Source: Micromonospora craterilacus
GTDB lineage: Bacteria > Actinomycetota > Actinomycetes > Mycobacteriales > Micromonosporaceae
DNA length: 50,978 nt
NCBI RefSeq assembly: GCF_003236315.1
Contig: NZ_POTY01000011.1
Coordinates: 1-50,978 of the forward strand
Reading direction: 5' to 3'
In this document: one piece after another, positions 28,646-38,572 of the stretch
How the letters are laid out: every line of letters starts with the position of its first letter
Position numbering within the stretch: the stretch's first letter is position 1
Program-made: the position numbers and the translations under genes
The notes under the pieces: model-generated
Database searches by the model: none
Told to the model about the DNA's origin: nothing
Seen by the model: only the letters and a program-made list of their open reading frames with translations

Positions 28646-31600
28646 GCCGTCGAGGTCGAAGCAGTTGAGGGGGTCGCCGGAGCAGTAGTCGTACGGGTTG
28701 GCGTTGCCGCCGTAGACGGGGTCGACCTGGAGGAATCGGCCGGTGACGGGGTTGTAGAGGCGTACCCCCATCAGGATGATGCCGGACGGGGTGTCGGCGG
28801 CGCGTTGTTTGCCGCCGAGCCAGCCGTACCGTTGGGTACCGACATCGGCGGCGTTGCGTGGGACGCCGTACTCGGTGGTTTCGTTGGTACGGGAGAGTCC
28901 CTCGTCGTCACCGTCGATCGCTGCGACCAGATCGCCGTGCAGGTTGGCGATCTGCCAGTCGACCTGCCCACTCTCGCTGTCGTAGCTGCCCGCCATCCCG
29001 GAGATGCCGGTGACCGGGCGGGTGAACAGTTCGGCCGTCTCCTGCGTCCACGACGGGCTGTCCCCGTCGCCGTCGTAGTGATGCACCGACTGCACCGCGG
29101 TGCCGGTGGAGTTGTCGGTCCAGGAGCGGATCCGCTCTCCGGTCACATCGAGGGTGTAGTCGGTGGTCCGGCCGCCCTGCGTGATCGTGTCGACCAGATC
29201 GGTCGAGTGGTACGTGACCGTCACGTTCCCGCTCGATGAACTGGCGCTGTCGACCGCCGGCACCGTGGTCGTCCGGCCGAGGGCGTCATAGGTGTAGCCG
29301 GTGGTGTTCACCCGGTCGGCGGTGTCGTACGTCCAGGTCCGGGACGCCGCCGCCGCCGTGCTCTGGCAGGCACCGTCGCCGCCGGGTGCGTACTCGGTGA
29401 CGGAGGTGCGATTCGACGAGGTGCTGAACCCGTAGGACCGGGTGGTGCACTGGCCGCCGATGGTGTCCCGGACCGAGGTGAGCCGGCCCGCCCTGTCGTA
29501 GCTGTAGGTCTGCCCCGACAGAGTGGACGCCCGGTCGCGCCCTTGGGCGTGCGCCGACTCGACCACTGACTCGGTGTAGAGGGTGCAGTCGGCGACGGCG
29601 CAGCCCGGCTTGACGTAGGTGAGGCCAGTCTGGTTGCCGGTCTCGTCGGTGGCGGTGGTGACCTGTACGCCGTTGGGCCAGGTCTCCGTGGTCAGGTTTC
29701 CGTCGGCGTCGTAGCTGCCGCTGAAGGTGCCGGCCTGGGTGTCGGTGACGGAGGTGGGTAGGCCGCGTCGTTCGGTGCCGCCGTCATAGGTGTAGGTGCG
29801 GGTGGCTTTGCCGTCGTTGCTGGTCGCCACCCGGCCGAGCAGGTCGTACGTGGTCGTGGAGCTGATCCCGTCGGCGTCGGTGTAGGAGGTCTGCCGGCCG
29901 AGGCTGTCGTAGCCCTGCTCCACCTGCGCGGTCGCCAGCCCACCGACCACCTGCTGGGTACGGACCAGCCGCCCGGTGGCCGGCTGGTAGACATTGCGGG
30001 TGATCGGTACCGCCGTGCCGAGCCCCGACGCCGCGGCCACGCTGATCTCGTACGCCCGGCCGGCGCTGTCGTAGGTCGTGGTGGTGGTCCGCAGCGTTGC
30101 GGCGTTGGTCTTCTCGGTGACCACCCGGGTCTGCTGGTGCATGTCGTAGGTGGTCACCGTGACCGGCAGTTCCGGCCCGGAGGCCGCCTGTCCGCCCGGC
30201 TGCACCCGGCAGGGCAGGTTCGCCCATTCCGGCCGCAGGTCGCATTCGGGGTAGCCGGAGCCGGAGGTGGCTCGGTAGTAGACGGTCCGGCGGGTGGCCG
30301 GGGTGGTGGTGCTGGTGCCGCCGGCCGGCGTGGTCGTGGCGGTGACCAGGCCGGTGATCGGGTCGTAGGTGGTGCGGGTGGTCAGGGCGAGACCACTCGG
30401 ATCCACGGTCACCGCGGTCGGCTGGCGCAGGCCCCAGTCGTAGGTGATGGTGCTGGTGCGGATGTCGTGGTCGCTTTCCACGCCGCCCGCGTCCCAGATC
30501 CGCACGCCGACGTCCTGCTTGGTGATCAGGTTGTACGGCCCGCCGGTGTTGGGTGCACCCTGGTCGTAGGTGTTCATCGTGTGCTTGCGCCCACGCACCA
30601 CCACGCCGCTGTCCAACATCACGTCGTGTTCCGGTTCGAGGGTGCTGGTGAGTCGCTGCCCATCGGCGGAGTAGATGTTGAGCGTGGATCGGCTGCGGGC
30701 CAGCATGCTCTCCGCCGCCGCGTTGTCAGACGCACTGGCGTTGAGGGCGCGGGCCCGGTTCCCGGCGGTGAGCGTGCGGACGGTGTTGCCGAACTGGTCG
30801 TACCAGGTGGCGTTGAGGTGCCCGCCCGGCGTGGCGGTGTTGACCTGCCGGGCGTTGGCGTCCAGGTAGGTGACCGTGGCCCGCTCGTACGACGAGGGCA
30901 GTGCTCCGGTGGCCGGGTTACCGGTGGGCACCTGGTTCGCCGGGAAGACCGCGGTCGCGTCGACGGGCGCCTCGGGCTGCGCCCACCGGTTGGTCTGCGT
31001 CGGCGACAGGTCGTACGGCGCACCCGCACCGGAGACCGGCACCTGGTAGACCAACGTCTGGGTGGCGGTGCCGGCGCTCAGTGCGGTGCGGGTCACCTTG
31101 TGCAGCCGACCAACACCCGGGTCACCCGGGACGGTGGTGTAGCTCAGCTGCCATGGCTCCTCCGCCACCGGCTTGACCGCGCTGAGGATCCCGTCGGTGG
31201 TGTAGTCGTAGGTTTCCCGCAGCTGACGCGTGGTGCCGGCGTCGTTCCAGTCCAGCCTCGGGTCCCAGGTCGCGCGCAGCCGGCCGGCGTTGTCGTACGC
31301 GTACCGGGCAATCGGCACGGCACGCATGGCCGGGGTCGGCAGGTCCGGGTCCCAGGCGGTGAACGCGATCTCCTTCACCCGGCCGGTGTAGTCACCCCAC
31401 GCCGACTCGGCCGTGCCGGTCGCGGTCGTCGTGGTGGCGTAGGTGAAGGTCAGCGCGCGGCAGCCCCGGGTCAGCGTGGCGCAGTTGACCCCGTCCGCCA
31501 CCGGCGCGAGCATCCGGACCGGACGGACCACCTCCTTGCCGGCGACGGTGGCCCTCTCCCAGCCCAACGTGGTGGTCTGGTTGTTGCCAGGCACCATCAC

Positions 31601-34510
31601 CGAGGTCGGGAAGTATTTCCCCGCCGCCGTGCCGGCCACCCTCGTGAAGGTGACGTTGTTGCCGTCTTCGTCGATCAACGAGTACGAGTCACTGCCGCTG
31701 GCATAGGACAGCCGCAGGAACTCCATCCCGATTTCCGGGTCGAAGGCGGTCGCCGTGCGCTTGGTGAATCCGATCGTGTCGCCCTCCGGCAGCCCGACCT
31801 GCACCAGCGACCCGTACACGGTCAGCGACGTGTAGGGAGATTCCGCCTCCTCCACCACCGTGCCGGAGACCCAGCCGGGCCCGAACATGTTCGCCGCGTC
31901 CGACTGCCCGGCCCGCCGCGAGTTGTACGACCGGGTCACCGTCAGGTCGCTGCCGTACGAGTCGACCGACACGTCGGTGTCCGAGAGGCTGTAGTTGCCG
32001 GTGATCAGGTTGACCGAGCCCGGGCCGATCTCCTGGGACGCCGCCGACGCCTGATCCCGGTCAAACGTGATCTTCACCGCGCTGGACGTGCCGCCCGTGC
32101 CGCCGGTGAACGTGCCCCGCAGCTGCAACGGACCGTTGCGCGGAATCGACTCCGCGTCCGCAGCGGCGAGGGTGGCCTCGACGTCCCAGTTCAACTTGGC
32201 GAAGTTGCCACCGCCGGTGGTGGGGAGCGGCCAGGTCACCGCGCCGCCACCGGCGGCGACCGTGACGTGCCCGGCCGGGATGTTCACCCACGCGTCGGCG
32301 TCACCACGCCGCCACTGGTACGTCACCCCGGTCGCCGCCGCCTGGCCGATACCGGTGATCGCGGTCTTCGCCGCGGTGAGGTCGCCTTCCTTCGGTGCCG
32401 TCACCGCCCCGGAGCCGACGTTGAACGTGTAGCTGCGGATCGCCGACTGGTTGCCCGCCCGGTCCCGCGACCGCACGTACAACGTCTGCGGACCATCCGC
32501 CGTCGGCGTGATCGACACCGTCGCGTTCGCCCCCAGGCTCGGCGCGTTCACCGTCTGGTTCGGCGGGTTCACGTTGAGCCCGTACTCGTACGCCGCCACG
32601 TCGCTCACGCCGGAGGCACCGAAGGTGAAGCTGCCCGCCGTCCCCACCGCACCGGCCCACTGACCGGCCGGGTACGCCGTCGACGACACCGTCGGCATCG
32701 CCGACGGCTCCACCGTGTCGATGATCATCGCGCAGTAGCCGGTCCACGGGCCGTTCGCGCTGCCGTCGTTGCCGCGGACCCGCCACGAGTAGGTGCCGCC
32801 CTCGGCGAACGCTCCGGCCGGCACCGTGGTCGCCAGCCAGGAACCCGAGGCGCCGGGGCCGACGGTGGTGCCGCCGATCCGGGTGCCGCCGCCGGTCAGC
32901 CACTCGAACTCGGCCCGCACCTGCGAGCCCTCCGCGTCGGTGATCTGCGCCCGCAGCTGCGGTGTCTTCGTGTTCACGTACGGCGTGCTGGTACCCGTCG
33001 CGCACGGCAGCGACGGCACGGTCGCCCGCGCCGTGGCCGTGGGCGGCGTCTGGTAGGTCAGCGTCACGTACGGGTCGTTCGCGCCCTCCATCGAGTGGAA
33101 CCTCTTCCACCCGAAGTTGTCCGTCTCCGAGGCGGCCCGCAGCCCGATGTTGACGGTGCTACAGCAGGTGACGCCGTTGGCGTGGTCGGCGAAGGCGGTC
33201 GTGACCGACGCGTTGACCCGACCGGCGGCGCACGAGGAGTTGTAGCCCTTGGTCGCGGTGGTGTAGCCCAACCGCTTCACCCACGTCGGCTGGTTCGTCC
33301 ACCGGGCGGAGGTGTTGACGTAGCCGGTCTGCCAGGTCTCCCACTGCCGCGCCGTGCACGACCAGGAGTGGTGGTTCCACAGGTACAGCGTCGCCGCCTG
33401 GACCTGCTTGCCCTGCAGCCACTCCATGCTGTGGAAACTGAGGAACGAGCGAGCCTTCGTCGTGCCGCCGTCATAGGTGCCGACCTTCAACTCGGTCGCC
33501 GCGGACTGGTCGCTGGTGAAGCCGACCTGCACGAACGCGTCGTAGTTCGGCTTGAGCGTCACGGCGGGGTCGATGGTCACCGGGAAGGTGGTCGCCTTGT
33601 CGGTCAACCACGCCTCGTCCGGGGTGAGGGTCACCGCCAGGCGGCCCGCCTTGGCCGCGCCGACCTTCTTACCGACCCGGGTCTGCCGCAGCCGCTCGCC
33701 GGACTTCGCATCGACCCGCGCGTCCCACATCAGCGGTTCCGGTGACACACCGACGGTCTCGCCGGCGGCGTCACGGATCTCGAAGCCGCCCCGGTCGTCC
33801 GCCACCGCCTTGAGGCCCTTGCCGCGCAGCGGCAGGGCGATGCTGCGTACCTGCGCGACCGCGGCCCGGTTCTTGACCACCAGGAACTGCTCGAAACCGG
33901 TCCGGGTCGCCTCGACGACCAGGTCCACCCCGGGGCGCACCTCGGGATAGGTGGCCCGGACGCCGTCCACCTCCGGCTCCGGGAGTTCTCCGGACCAACC
34001 CAGGGAGAGCTGGTCGCTGTCCCGGCCGACCGTGACGAGGTCGTGCTCACCGGAGCCGGCAGCGCCGGAGAGCCGTAGTCCGCTCGGGTGGACCTTCGCC
34101 CGGACCGAACCGTCCGGCTGCTTGGCCAGGTTGAAGTCGACCGCCTGCCACTCGCCGGCATCGTCGCGCACCCGTACCGGACCGAGGTGGACCTCTGCCT
34201 CCACCCGACCGTCCGGTAGCGCCCAGAACTCCGAGGTCTCGGAGGTCATCTCGCCGATGCGTACCTTCTTGCCGGTCAGCCGCGCCGTGTGAATCGCGGC
34301 GGCCTCGTCCGGCCGTTCCAGCGTCTGCGGTGCCGCCGGTGCTGGCGCGGGCTCCGACGGGGGCGCCGCCTGCGCCGGCCGGGCAACGGCCCAGTCCGCC
34401 ATGGTCGCGGCGAGCACGACAGCCAGTCCGGCACCTATCCACCGCTGCGCTGTGCGCCGTGCCTGGCCTGACTCTCGTTCGTGCGAAGGCATAGTCGTAG
34501 AACTACGCAC
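28214..34510 (-). CDS. Secreted RHS-repeat polymorphic toxin
   Basis: This 2098-aa protein is a contact-type polymorphic toxin. An N-terminal Sec signal peptide (hydrophobic 24-42, cleavage after ARPAQA near residue 48) exports it. A DNRLRE-like domain (about 320-487) with paired Trp/Cys residues follows, then Ig-like beta domains (about 490-800). RHS/YD repeats run from about 830 to 1880 (TYDLLGRV, SYDADGNL, SYDRAGRL, TYDALGR). The RHS core end (GVRLYNPVTGRFLQVDPVYGGNANPYDY) lies at 1893-1955, and the variable tip completes the chain. I chose the GTG at 34508-34510 because GGGGGAGGA sits just upstream; ATG at 34492 is an in-frame alternative. The core forms a shell that encapsulates the tip. 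The downstream membrane gene overlaps it by four bases. Transcription starts from an unrecognised promoter in the 358-bp region above. Confidence 0.92.
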   Translation of the reverse strand: MRSSTTMPSHERESGQARRTAQRWIGAGLAVVLAATMADWAVARPAQAAPPSEPAPAPAAPQTLERPDEAAAIHTARLTGKKVRIGEMTSETSEFWALPDGRVEAEVHLGPVRVRDDAGEWQAVDFNLAKQPDGSVRAKVHPSGLRLSGAAGSGEHDLVTVGRDSDQLSLGWSGELPEPEVDGVRATYPEVRPGVDLVVEATRTGFEQFLVVKNRAAVAQVRSIALPLRGKGLKAVADDRGGFEIRDAAGETVGVSPEPLMWDARVDAKSGERLRQTRVGKKVGAAKAGRLAVTLTPDEAWLTDKATTFPVTIDPAVTLKPNYDAFVQVGFTSDQSAATELKVGTYDGGTTKARSFLSFHSMEWLQGKQVQAATLYLWNHHSWSCTARQWETWQTGYVNTSARWTNQPTWVKRLGYTTATKGYNSSCAAGRVNASVTTAFADHANGVTCCSTVNIGLRAASETDNFGWKRFHSMEGANDPYVTLTYQTPPTATARATVPSLPCATGTSTPYVNTKTPQLRAQITDAEGSQVRAEFEWLTGGGTRIGGTTVGPGASGSWLATTVPAGAFAEGGTYSWRVRGNDGSANGPWTGYCAMIIDTVEPSAMPTVSSTAYPAGQWAGAVGTAGSFTFGASGVSDVAAYEYGLNVNPPNQTVNAPSLGANATVSITPTADGPQTLYVRSRDRAGNQSAIRSYTFNVGSGAVTAPKEGDLTAAKTAITGIGQAAATGVTYQWRRGDADAWVNIPAGHVTVAAGGGAVTWPLPTTGGGNFAKLNWDVEATLAAADAESIPRNGPLQLRGTFTGGTGGTSSAVKITFDRDQASAASQEIGPGSVNLITGNYSLSDTDVSVDSYGSDLTVTRSYNSRRAGQSDAANMFGPGWVSGTVVEEAESPYTSLTVYGSLVQVGLPEGDTIGFTKRTATAFDPEIGMEFLRLSYASGSDSYSLIDEDGNNVTFTRVAGTAAGKYFPTSVMVPGNNQTTTLGWERATVAGKEVVRPVRMLAPVADGVNCATLTRGCRALTFTYATTTTATGTAESAWGDYTGRVKEIAFTAWDPDLPTPAMRAVPIARYAYDNAGRLRATWDPRLDWNDAGTTRQLRETYDYTTDGILSAVKPVAEEPWQLSYTTVPGDPGVGRLHKVTRTALSAGTATQTLVYQVPVSGAGAPYDLSPTQTNRWAQPEAPVDATAVFPANQVPTGNPATGALPSSYERATVTYLDANARQVNTATPGGHLNATWYDQFGNTVRTLTAGNRARALNASASDNAAAESMLARSRSTLNIYSADGQRLTSTLEPEHDVMLDSGVVVRGRKHTMNTYDQGAPNTGGPYNLITKQDVGVRIWDAGGVESDHDIRTSTITYDWGLRQPTAVTVDPSGLALTTRTTYDPITGLVTATTTPAGGTSTTTPATRRTVYYRATSGSGYPECDLRPEWANLPCRVQPGGQAASGPELPVTVTTYDMHQQTRVVTEKTNAATLRTTTTTYDSAGRAYEISVAAASGLGTAVPITRNVYQPATGRLVRTQQVVGGLATAQVEQGYDSLGRQTSYTDADGISSTTTYDLLGRVATSNDGKATRTYTYDGGTERRGLPTSVTDTQAGTFSGSYDADGNLTTETWPNGVQVTTATDETGNQTGLTYVKPGCAVADCTLYTESVVESAHAQGRDRASTLSGQTYSYDRAGRLTSVRDTIGGQCTTRSYGFSTSSNRTSVTEYAPGGDGACQSTAAAASRTWTYDTADRVNTTGYTYDALGRTTTVPAVDSASSSSGNVTVTYHSTDLVDTITQGGRTTDYTLDVTGERIRSWTDNSTGTAVQSVHHYDGDGDSPSWTQETAELFTRPVTGISGMAGSYDSESGQVDWQIANLHGDLVAAIDGDDEGLSRTNETTEYGVPRNAADVGTQRYGWLGGKQRAADTPSGIILMGVRLYNPVTGRFLQVDPVYGGNANPYDYCSGDPLNCFDLDGKISWGKIFDRTATVLAVAGLFGCGACAAVSAAISLGRGIYKVSRGDRSGWWDIAGSATFGAGKAFKFYNKARKAKAISRAPKGVPGKGAVNKRKRQKAAAAHRGFHRRYTMRADRIDRGYSSFNIARGTYDEIRSYRRTRRFW

Positions 34511-34868
34511 TGATCCTCCCCCGTGGTGACAGCGTGTGGTCAGACCGTATGAGCAGCGAGACGTCGACACATCCCTATATCCACTACGGAAGATCGACCG
34601 TTCGGCCCTTGCCAGGCGGCGAACGGCGACGCTCTGGACACCGCGCGCACCTACCGGCTACCGGGCCGCGATCCGGATAGCGGCATTCGTCACATTGCGG
34701 GGGCGGCACCGATCGGTACGAGCGCACTGACGTCGACACGAAACGCCCGGAATCCCCGGTGCCGTTTCGCCAACTTGATCGCGGGGGCGGGGATTCTAGC
34801 AATGCTGTTACACGACCGTCATAGTCTCAACAGGCGAATCGCAACAACCTCTGGCAGCATGGGCTGGC
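34511..34868. other. Divergent regulatory region between RHS gene and NAGGN operon
   Basis: These 358 bp hold no gene I can support. Features: an 11-bp direct repeat GACGTCGACAC at 34560-34570 and 34729-34739; a perfect 10-bp palindrome ACCGATCGGT at 34708-34717; and an 8-bp inverted repeat GAATCCCC/GGGGATTC (34750-34757 and 34789-34796) that brackets a TTGATC at 34775-34780. TAGTCT at 34822-34827 is the best -10 candidate for the NAGGN operon, and TACGGT on the minus strand at 34544-34549 for the RHS gene. No -35 is convincing. The dyads may be operator sites for an osmotic or stress regulator, but this is untested. Confidence 0.35.
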
Positions 34869-36653
34869 ATGTGCGGACTGGCTGGAGAGTTCCGACGGGA
34901 CGCGACGCGTGCCGACGTCGCCACGGTGGAACGGATGGCCACCACGATGTGCGACCGGGGGCCCGACGGCAGCGGAGTGTGGGCCCAGGGGCCGGTGGCC
35001 CTCGGTCACCGGCGGCTGAAAATCATTGACCTGTCGGCCGCCAGCGGCCAGCCCATCGTGGACTCCGCCGCCGGCCTGACCGGCGTCTTCAACGGCTGCA
35101 TCTACAACTACCGTGAGCTGCGCGCCGAGTTGCAGGCCAAGGGCCACCACTTCTTCTCCAGCGGGGACAGCGAGGTCGTCGTCAAGGCGTACGCCGAGTG
35201 GGGGCTCGACTTCGTCGACCACCTGGTCGGCATGTTCGCCGTGGCGATCAGCGAGCGGGACACCGGCCGCCTGGTGCTCGCCCGGGACCGGCTCGGCATC
35301 AAGCCGCTCTACCTCGCCGAGTCGCCCGACGTGGTGCGGTTCGCCAGCACGCTGCCCGCGCTGCTCGCCGGTGGCGGCGTGGACACCACCATCGACCCGG
35401 TGGCGCTGGCCCACTACCTCAGCTTCCACAGCATCGTGCCGCCGCCCCGCACCATCCTGCGTGGCGTCACCAAGCTGCCACCGGCGACCGTCCGGGTCTA
35501 CGAGCCCGACGGTCGCACCCATGAGCGGGTCTACTGGGACCCACCGTTCCTCCGCCGGCCCGAGCACACCGGATGGTCCGAGAAGGACTGGCAGGATGCC
35601 CTGCTGGAGTCGCTGACCACCGCCGTACGTCGGCGGATGGTCGCCGACGTGCCGGTCGGCGTGCTGCTCTCCGGCGGCCTGGACTCCAGCCTGGTGGTCG
35701 CCCTACTCGCCGGTGAGGGGCAGCGCGGGCTGTCCACCTTCTCCATCGGCTTCGACGCCGTCGGCGGCCGGGAGGGCGACGAGTTCCGCTACTCCGACGT
35801 GGTCGCCAAGACCTTCGACACCGACCACCACCAGATCCGGGTCGCCGCGCAGGATCTGGTGCCCCCGCTGGAGGCCGCCGTCGCGGCCATGAGCGAACCC
35901 ATGGTCAGCCACGACTGCGTGGCGTTCTACCTGCTCAGCCAGGAGGTGTCGCGGCACGTCAAGGTGGTGCAGTCCGGCCAGGGCGCCGACGAGATCCTGG
36001 CCGGCTACCACTGGTACCCGCCGCTGCACCGGATCGACCGTGAGCAGGCCCTCGACACGTACGCCCAGGCGTTCTTCGACCGCGACGCGGCCGGGCTGGC
36101 CCGGGTGCTCAACCCCGACTGGCTCGCCGATGGCGACCCGGCGCGGGCGTTCGTCGCCGGGCACCTGGCCCGGCCCGGCGCGCAGACCGCGGTCGACGCC
36201 GGCCTGCGCCTCGACACGCAGATCATGCTCACCGACGACCCGGTCAAGCGGGTCGACAACATGACCATGGCGCACGGGCTGGAAGCCCGGGTGCCCTTCC
36301 TGGATCACGAGTTCGTGGAGCTGGCCGCCGCCTGCCCGCCGGAGCTGAAGCTGGCCCAGGGCGGCAAGGGTGTGCTCAAGGAGATCGGCCGCCGGGTGTT
36401 GCCGCACGAGGTGATCGACCGACCCAAGGGCTACTTCCCGGTGCCGGGCCTCACCCACCTGGAGGGCAAGCTCCTCGACCGGGTACGCGACGCGCTGTCC
36501 GCGCCCGAGGCCCGCCGCCGCGACCTGTTCCGCGCCGATTACGTCAACGCCCTGCTCGACGCGCCCAACGCCGAACTGACCCCGTTGAACGGAAACAAGC
36601 TGTGGCAACTCGGACTCCTGGAAATGTGGCTCCAGAGCCACGGAATCGACTGA
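34869..36653 (+). CDS. asnO: N-acetylglutaminylglutamine amidotransferase (AsnB-like)
   Basis: This class II glutamine amidotransferase of the asparagine-synthetase family probably amidates N-acetylglutaminylglutamine to NAGGN, an osmoprotectant dipeptide. The 594-aa protein starts MCGLAGEF, with the catalytic Cys2 after removal of Met1, and has RGPDGSGVW, FNGCIYNYREL and SGDSEVVVKAYAEWG. The ATP-pyrophosphatase motif SGGLDSS is at residues 268-274. The C-terminal QGADEILAGYHWYPP and VKRVDNMTMAHGLEARVPFLDHEFVE are typical of the family. AsnB-type asparagine synthetase would be the alternative, but the neighbours decide: it is the first gene of the trio with ngg and an M42 peptidase, a known arrangement (TIGR03103, 03104, 03106). 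Its stop is two bases from the ngg start. Confidence 0.88.
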   Translation: MCGLAGEFRRDATRADVATVERMATTMCDRGPDGSGVWAQGPVALGHRRLKIIDLSAASGQPIVDSAAGLTGVFNGCIYNYRELRAELQAKGHHFFSSGDSEVVVKAYAEWGLDFVDHLVGMFAVAISERDTGRLVLARDRLGIKPLYLAESPDVVRFASTLPALLAGGGVDTTIDPVALAHYLSFHSIVPPPRTILRGVTKLPPATVRVYEPDGRTHERVYWDPPFLRRPEHTGWSEKDWQDALLESLTTAVRRRMVADVPVGVLLSGGLDSSLVVALLAGEGQRGLSTFSIGFDAVGGREGDEFRYSDVVAKTFDTDHHQIRVAAQDLVPPLEAAVAAMSEPMVSHDCVAFYLLSQEVSRHVKVVQSGQGADEILAGYHWYPPLHRIDREQALDTYAQAFFDRDAAGLARVLNPDWLADGDPARAFVAGHLARPGAQTAVDAGLRLDTQIMLTDDPVKRVDNMTMAHGLEARVPFLDHEFVELAAACPPELKLAQGGKGVLKEIGRRVLPHEVIDRPKGYFPVPGLTHLEGKLLDRVRDALSAPEARRRDLFRADYVNALLDAPNAELTPLNGNKLWQLGLLEMWLQSHGID

Positions 36654-36655
36654 CC

Positions 36656-38572
36656 GTGACCGACACCCTGGCAACGGGGGTGGCCCGGACCGACCGGGGT
36701 CGGGGCGCGGGACGGCGGTACGAGCGGGTCGGGCCGGGCGGTGATCCGGTCGCCCCGGGCGGTGATCCGGTCGCCGCGGGCGGCGGTCCGGACGCCGGGG
36801 AGGACGAACGCCCGAACGGCGGCGAGGGGATCGTCCTCGACTGCGGTTGGGGCCGGCTGGTCTTCGGGCAGACCTTCACCGACCAGGCCGCCGTCGCCGA
36901 CGTGCTGCGCTCCGAGGCGGCCGGCGCCCGGGACATCTGCATCTACCTGCGCGACCCGCACGTACTGGTCTCCCGGCTGCCCGACGAGCTGTTCATCGAC
37001 CCGTCGCTGACCTACCGGCTGCCGCTCGGCGACACCCGGGGCGGCCCGCGGCAGGCCACCGGGACCGCCGAGGAGGCCGGCACCGCCGACACACCGGCGC
37101 CGATCGACGGCCGGCCGGAACTGCCCGGGGTACGCATCCGCCGGCTGCGCGACGCCGCCGACGCAGACGCGGTCAACCGGATCTACGCGGCCAACGGCAT
37201 GGTCACCGCGCCGGTCGAGGTGCTGGTCGACAACGCCGCCACCGATCGCTTCCTGCACCTGGTTGCGGAGGCGACGACCGGCGAGATCGTTGGCACCATC
37301 ACCGGCGTCGATCACGTGGCGGTCTTCGACGACCCGGACCGGGGGGCCAGTCTCTGGTGCCTGACCGTCGACTTCAACCAGGCGCCGCCCGGCACCGGCC
37401 AGGCGCTGATCACCGAGCTGGCCGCCCGGCTGGTCGCCCGGGGCCGGGCGTACGTCGACCTGTCCGTGCTCGCCGAGAACGCCGGGGCGATCCGGCTCTA
37501 TGAGCGGCTCGGCTTCTACCGCACCGCCACGCTCTGCGTGAAGCGCAAGAACCCGATCAACGAGCGGCTGTTCCTGCCGGCCATGCCGGTCGGCTACGAC
37601 GGGCTCAACCCGTACGCCAAGATCGTCGCCGACGAGGCGATGCGGCGGGGCATCCGGGTGGAGGTGACCGATCCGGAGTGGGGCGAGCTGCGGCTGACCA
37701 GTGGCGGCCGGACGATCCTCACCCGGGAGTCGCTGTCCGAGTTGACCTCGGCGGTGGCGATGAGCCGCTGCGACGACAAGCGGGTCACCCGCCGGATCCT
37801 GACCGAGGCCGGCCTGTCGGTGCCGGGCGGGCGTACCGCCACCGGTGACTCGGCCGACGCGGAGTTCCTGGCCGAGGTGGGCCAGCTGGTGGTCAAGCCG
37901 GCGCGTGGCGAGCAGGGCAACGGCATCACCGTGGGGGTCGGCACCACCGAGGCGCTGGCCGCCGCCGTCGAACTGGCCGCCCGGTTCTGCCCCGACGTGC
38001 TGCTCGAAGAGCTGTGCACCGGGGAGGATCTGCGGGTCGTGGTGATCGACCACGAGGTGGTGGCCGCCGCGGTACGCCGGCCCGCCTCGATCACCGGCGA
38101 CGGCGTGCACGACATCGCCGAGCTGATCGAGCGGCAGAGCCGCCGCCGGGCCGCCGCCACCGGTGGCGAGTCCCGCATCCCGCTGGACGACATGACCCGG
38201 GACGTGGTCGCCGAGGCCGGGTACGAACTGCCCGACGTGCTGCCCGAGGGGCAGGTGCTCGCCGTACGGCGGACCGCCAACCTGCACACCGGCGGCACCA
38301 TCCACGACGTCACGGGCGAGCTGCACCCGGTGATCGCCGAGGCGTGCGTGGCCGCCAGCCGGGCGCTGGACATCCCGGTCACCGGGCTCGACCTGCTGGT
38401 TCCGGCACCGGACCGACCCGACCACGTCTTCATCGAGGCCAACGAGCGGCCCGGGCTGGCCAACCACGAACCGCAGCCCACGGCCGAGCGTTTCGTGGAT
38501 CTGCTCTTCCCCGGGACGCGGGCACCGCAACGGCTGTGGACCCCGGCGGGTGCGGCACCATCTGGTGCATGA
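36656..38572 (+). CDS. ngg: N-acetylglutaminylglutamine synthetase (GNAT/ATP-grasp fusion)
   Basis: Ngg condenses two glutamines and acetylates the product, giving N-acetylglutaminylglutamine for amidation by the upstream enzyme. The 638-aa protein has an unusual N-terminal 130-residue region with low-complexity repeats. A GNAT domain follows at about residues 158-300 (DFNQAPPGTGQALITELAARL, SVLAENAGAIRLYERLGFYRTATL), then a cyanophycin-synthetase-like ATP-grasp at about 365-625 (VKPARGEQGNGITVGV, EELCTGEDLRVVVIDHEVVAAAVRR, ANERPGLANHEPQPT). I chose the GTG at 36656, two bases after the upstream stop. An ATG 54 bases upstream lies inside asnO and cannot be excluded. The stop overlaps the M42 gene start by four bases. 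Confidence 0.9.
   Translation: MTDTLATGVARTDRGRGAGRRYERVGPGGDPVAPGGDPVAAGGGPDAGEDERPNGGEGIVLDCGWGRLVFGQTFTDQAAVADVLRSEAAGARDICIYLRDPHVLVSRLPDELFIDPSLTYRLPLGDTRGGPRQATGTAEEAGTADTPAPIDGRPELPGVRIRRLRDAADADAVNRIYAANGMVTAPVEVLVDNAATDRFLHLVAEATTGEIVGTITGVDHVAVFDDPDRGASLWCLTVDFNQAPPGTGQALITELAARLVARGRAYVDLSVLAENAGAIRLYERLGFYRTATLCVKRKNPINERLFLPAMPVGYDGLNPYAKIVADEAMRRGIRVEVTDPEWGELRLTSGGRTILTRESLSELTSAVAMSRCDDKRVTRRILTEAGLSVPGGRTATGDSADAEFLAEVGQLVVKPARGEQGNGITVGVGTTEALAAAVELAARFCPDVLLEELCTGEDLRVVVIDHEVVAAAVRRPASITGDGVHDIAELIERQSRRRAAATGGESRIPLDDMTRDVVAEAGYELPDVLPEGQVLAVRRTANLHTGGTIHDVTGELHPVIAEACVAASRALDIPVTGLDLLVPAPDRPDHVFIEANERPGLANHEPQPTAERFVDLLFPGTRAPQRLWTPAGAAPSGA
36737..36799 (+). repeat. 21-nt in-frame tandem repeat in ngg
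   Basis: Three units (36737-36757, 36758-36778 and 36779-36799) encode GGDPVAP, GGDPVAA and GGGPDAG. The first two are nearly identical in DNA; the third is degenerate. The unit sits in the poorly conserved N-terminal extension, so copy-number changes would be in-frame and tolerated. Confidence 0.75.

Noticed and set aside
30137..33745. 1202-aa open frame on the plus strand
   Set aside because: It is antisense to the RHS core; no domain is recognisable and its composition is Arg/Gly/Val-rich noise.
34869..36653. Plain asparagine synthetase
   Set aside because: The sequence alone allows it, but the tightly coupled ngg and M42 genes mark the NAGGN trio.
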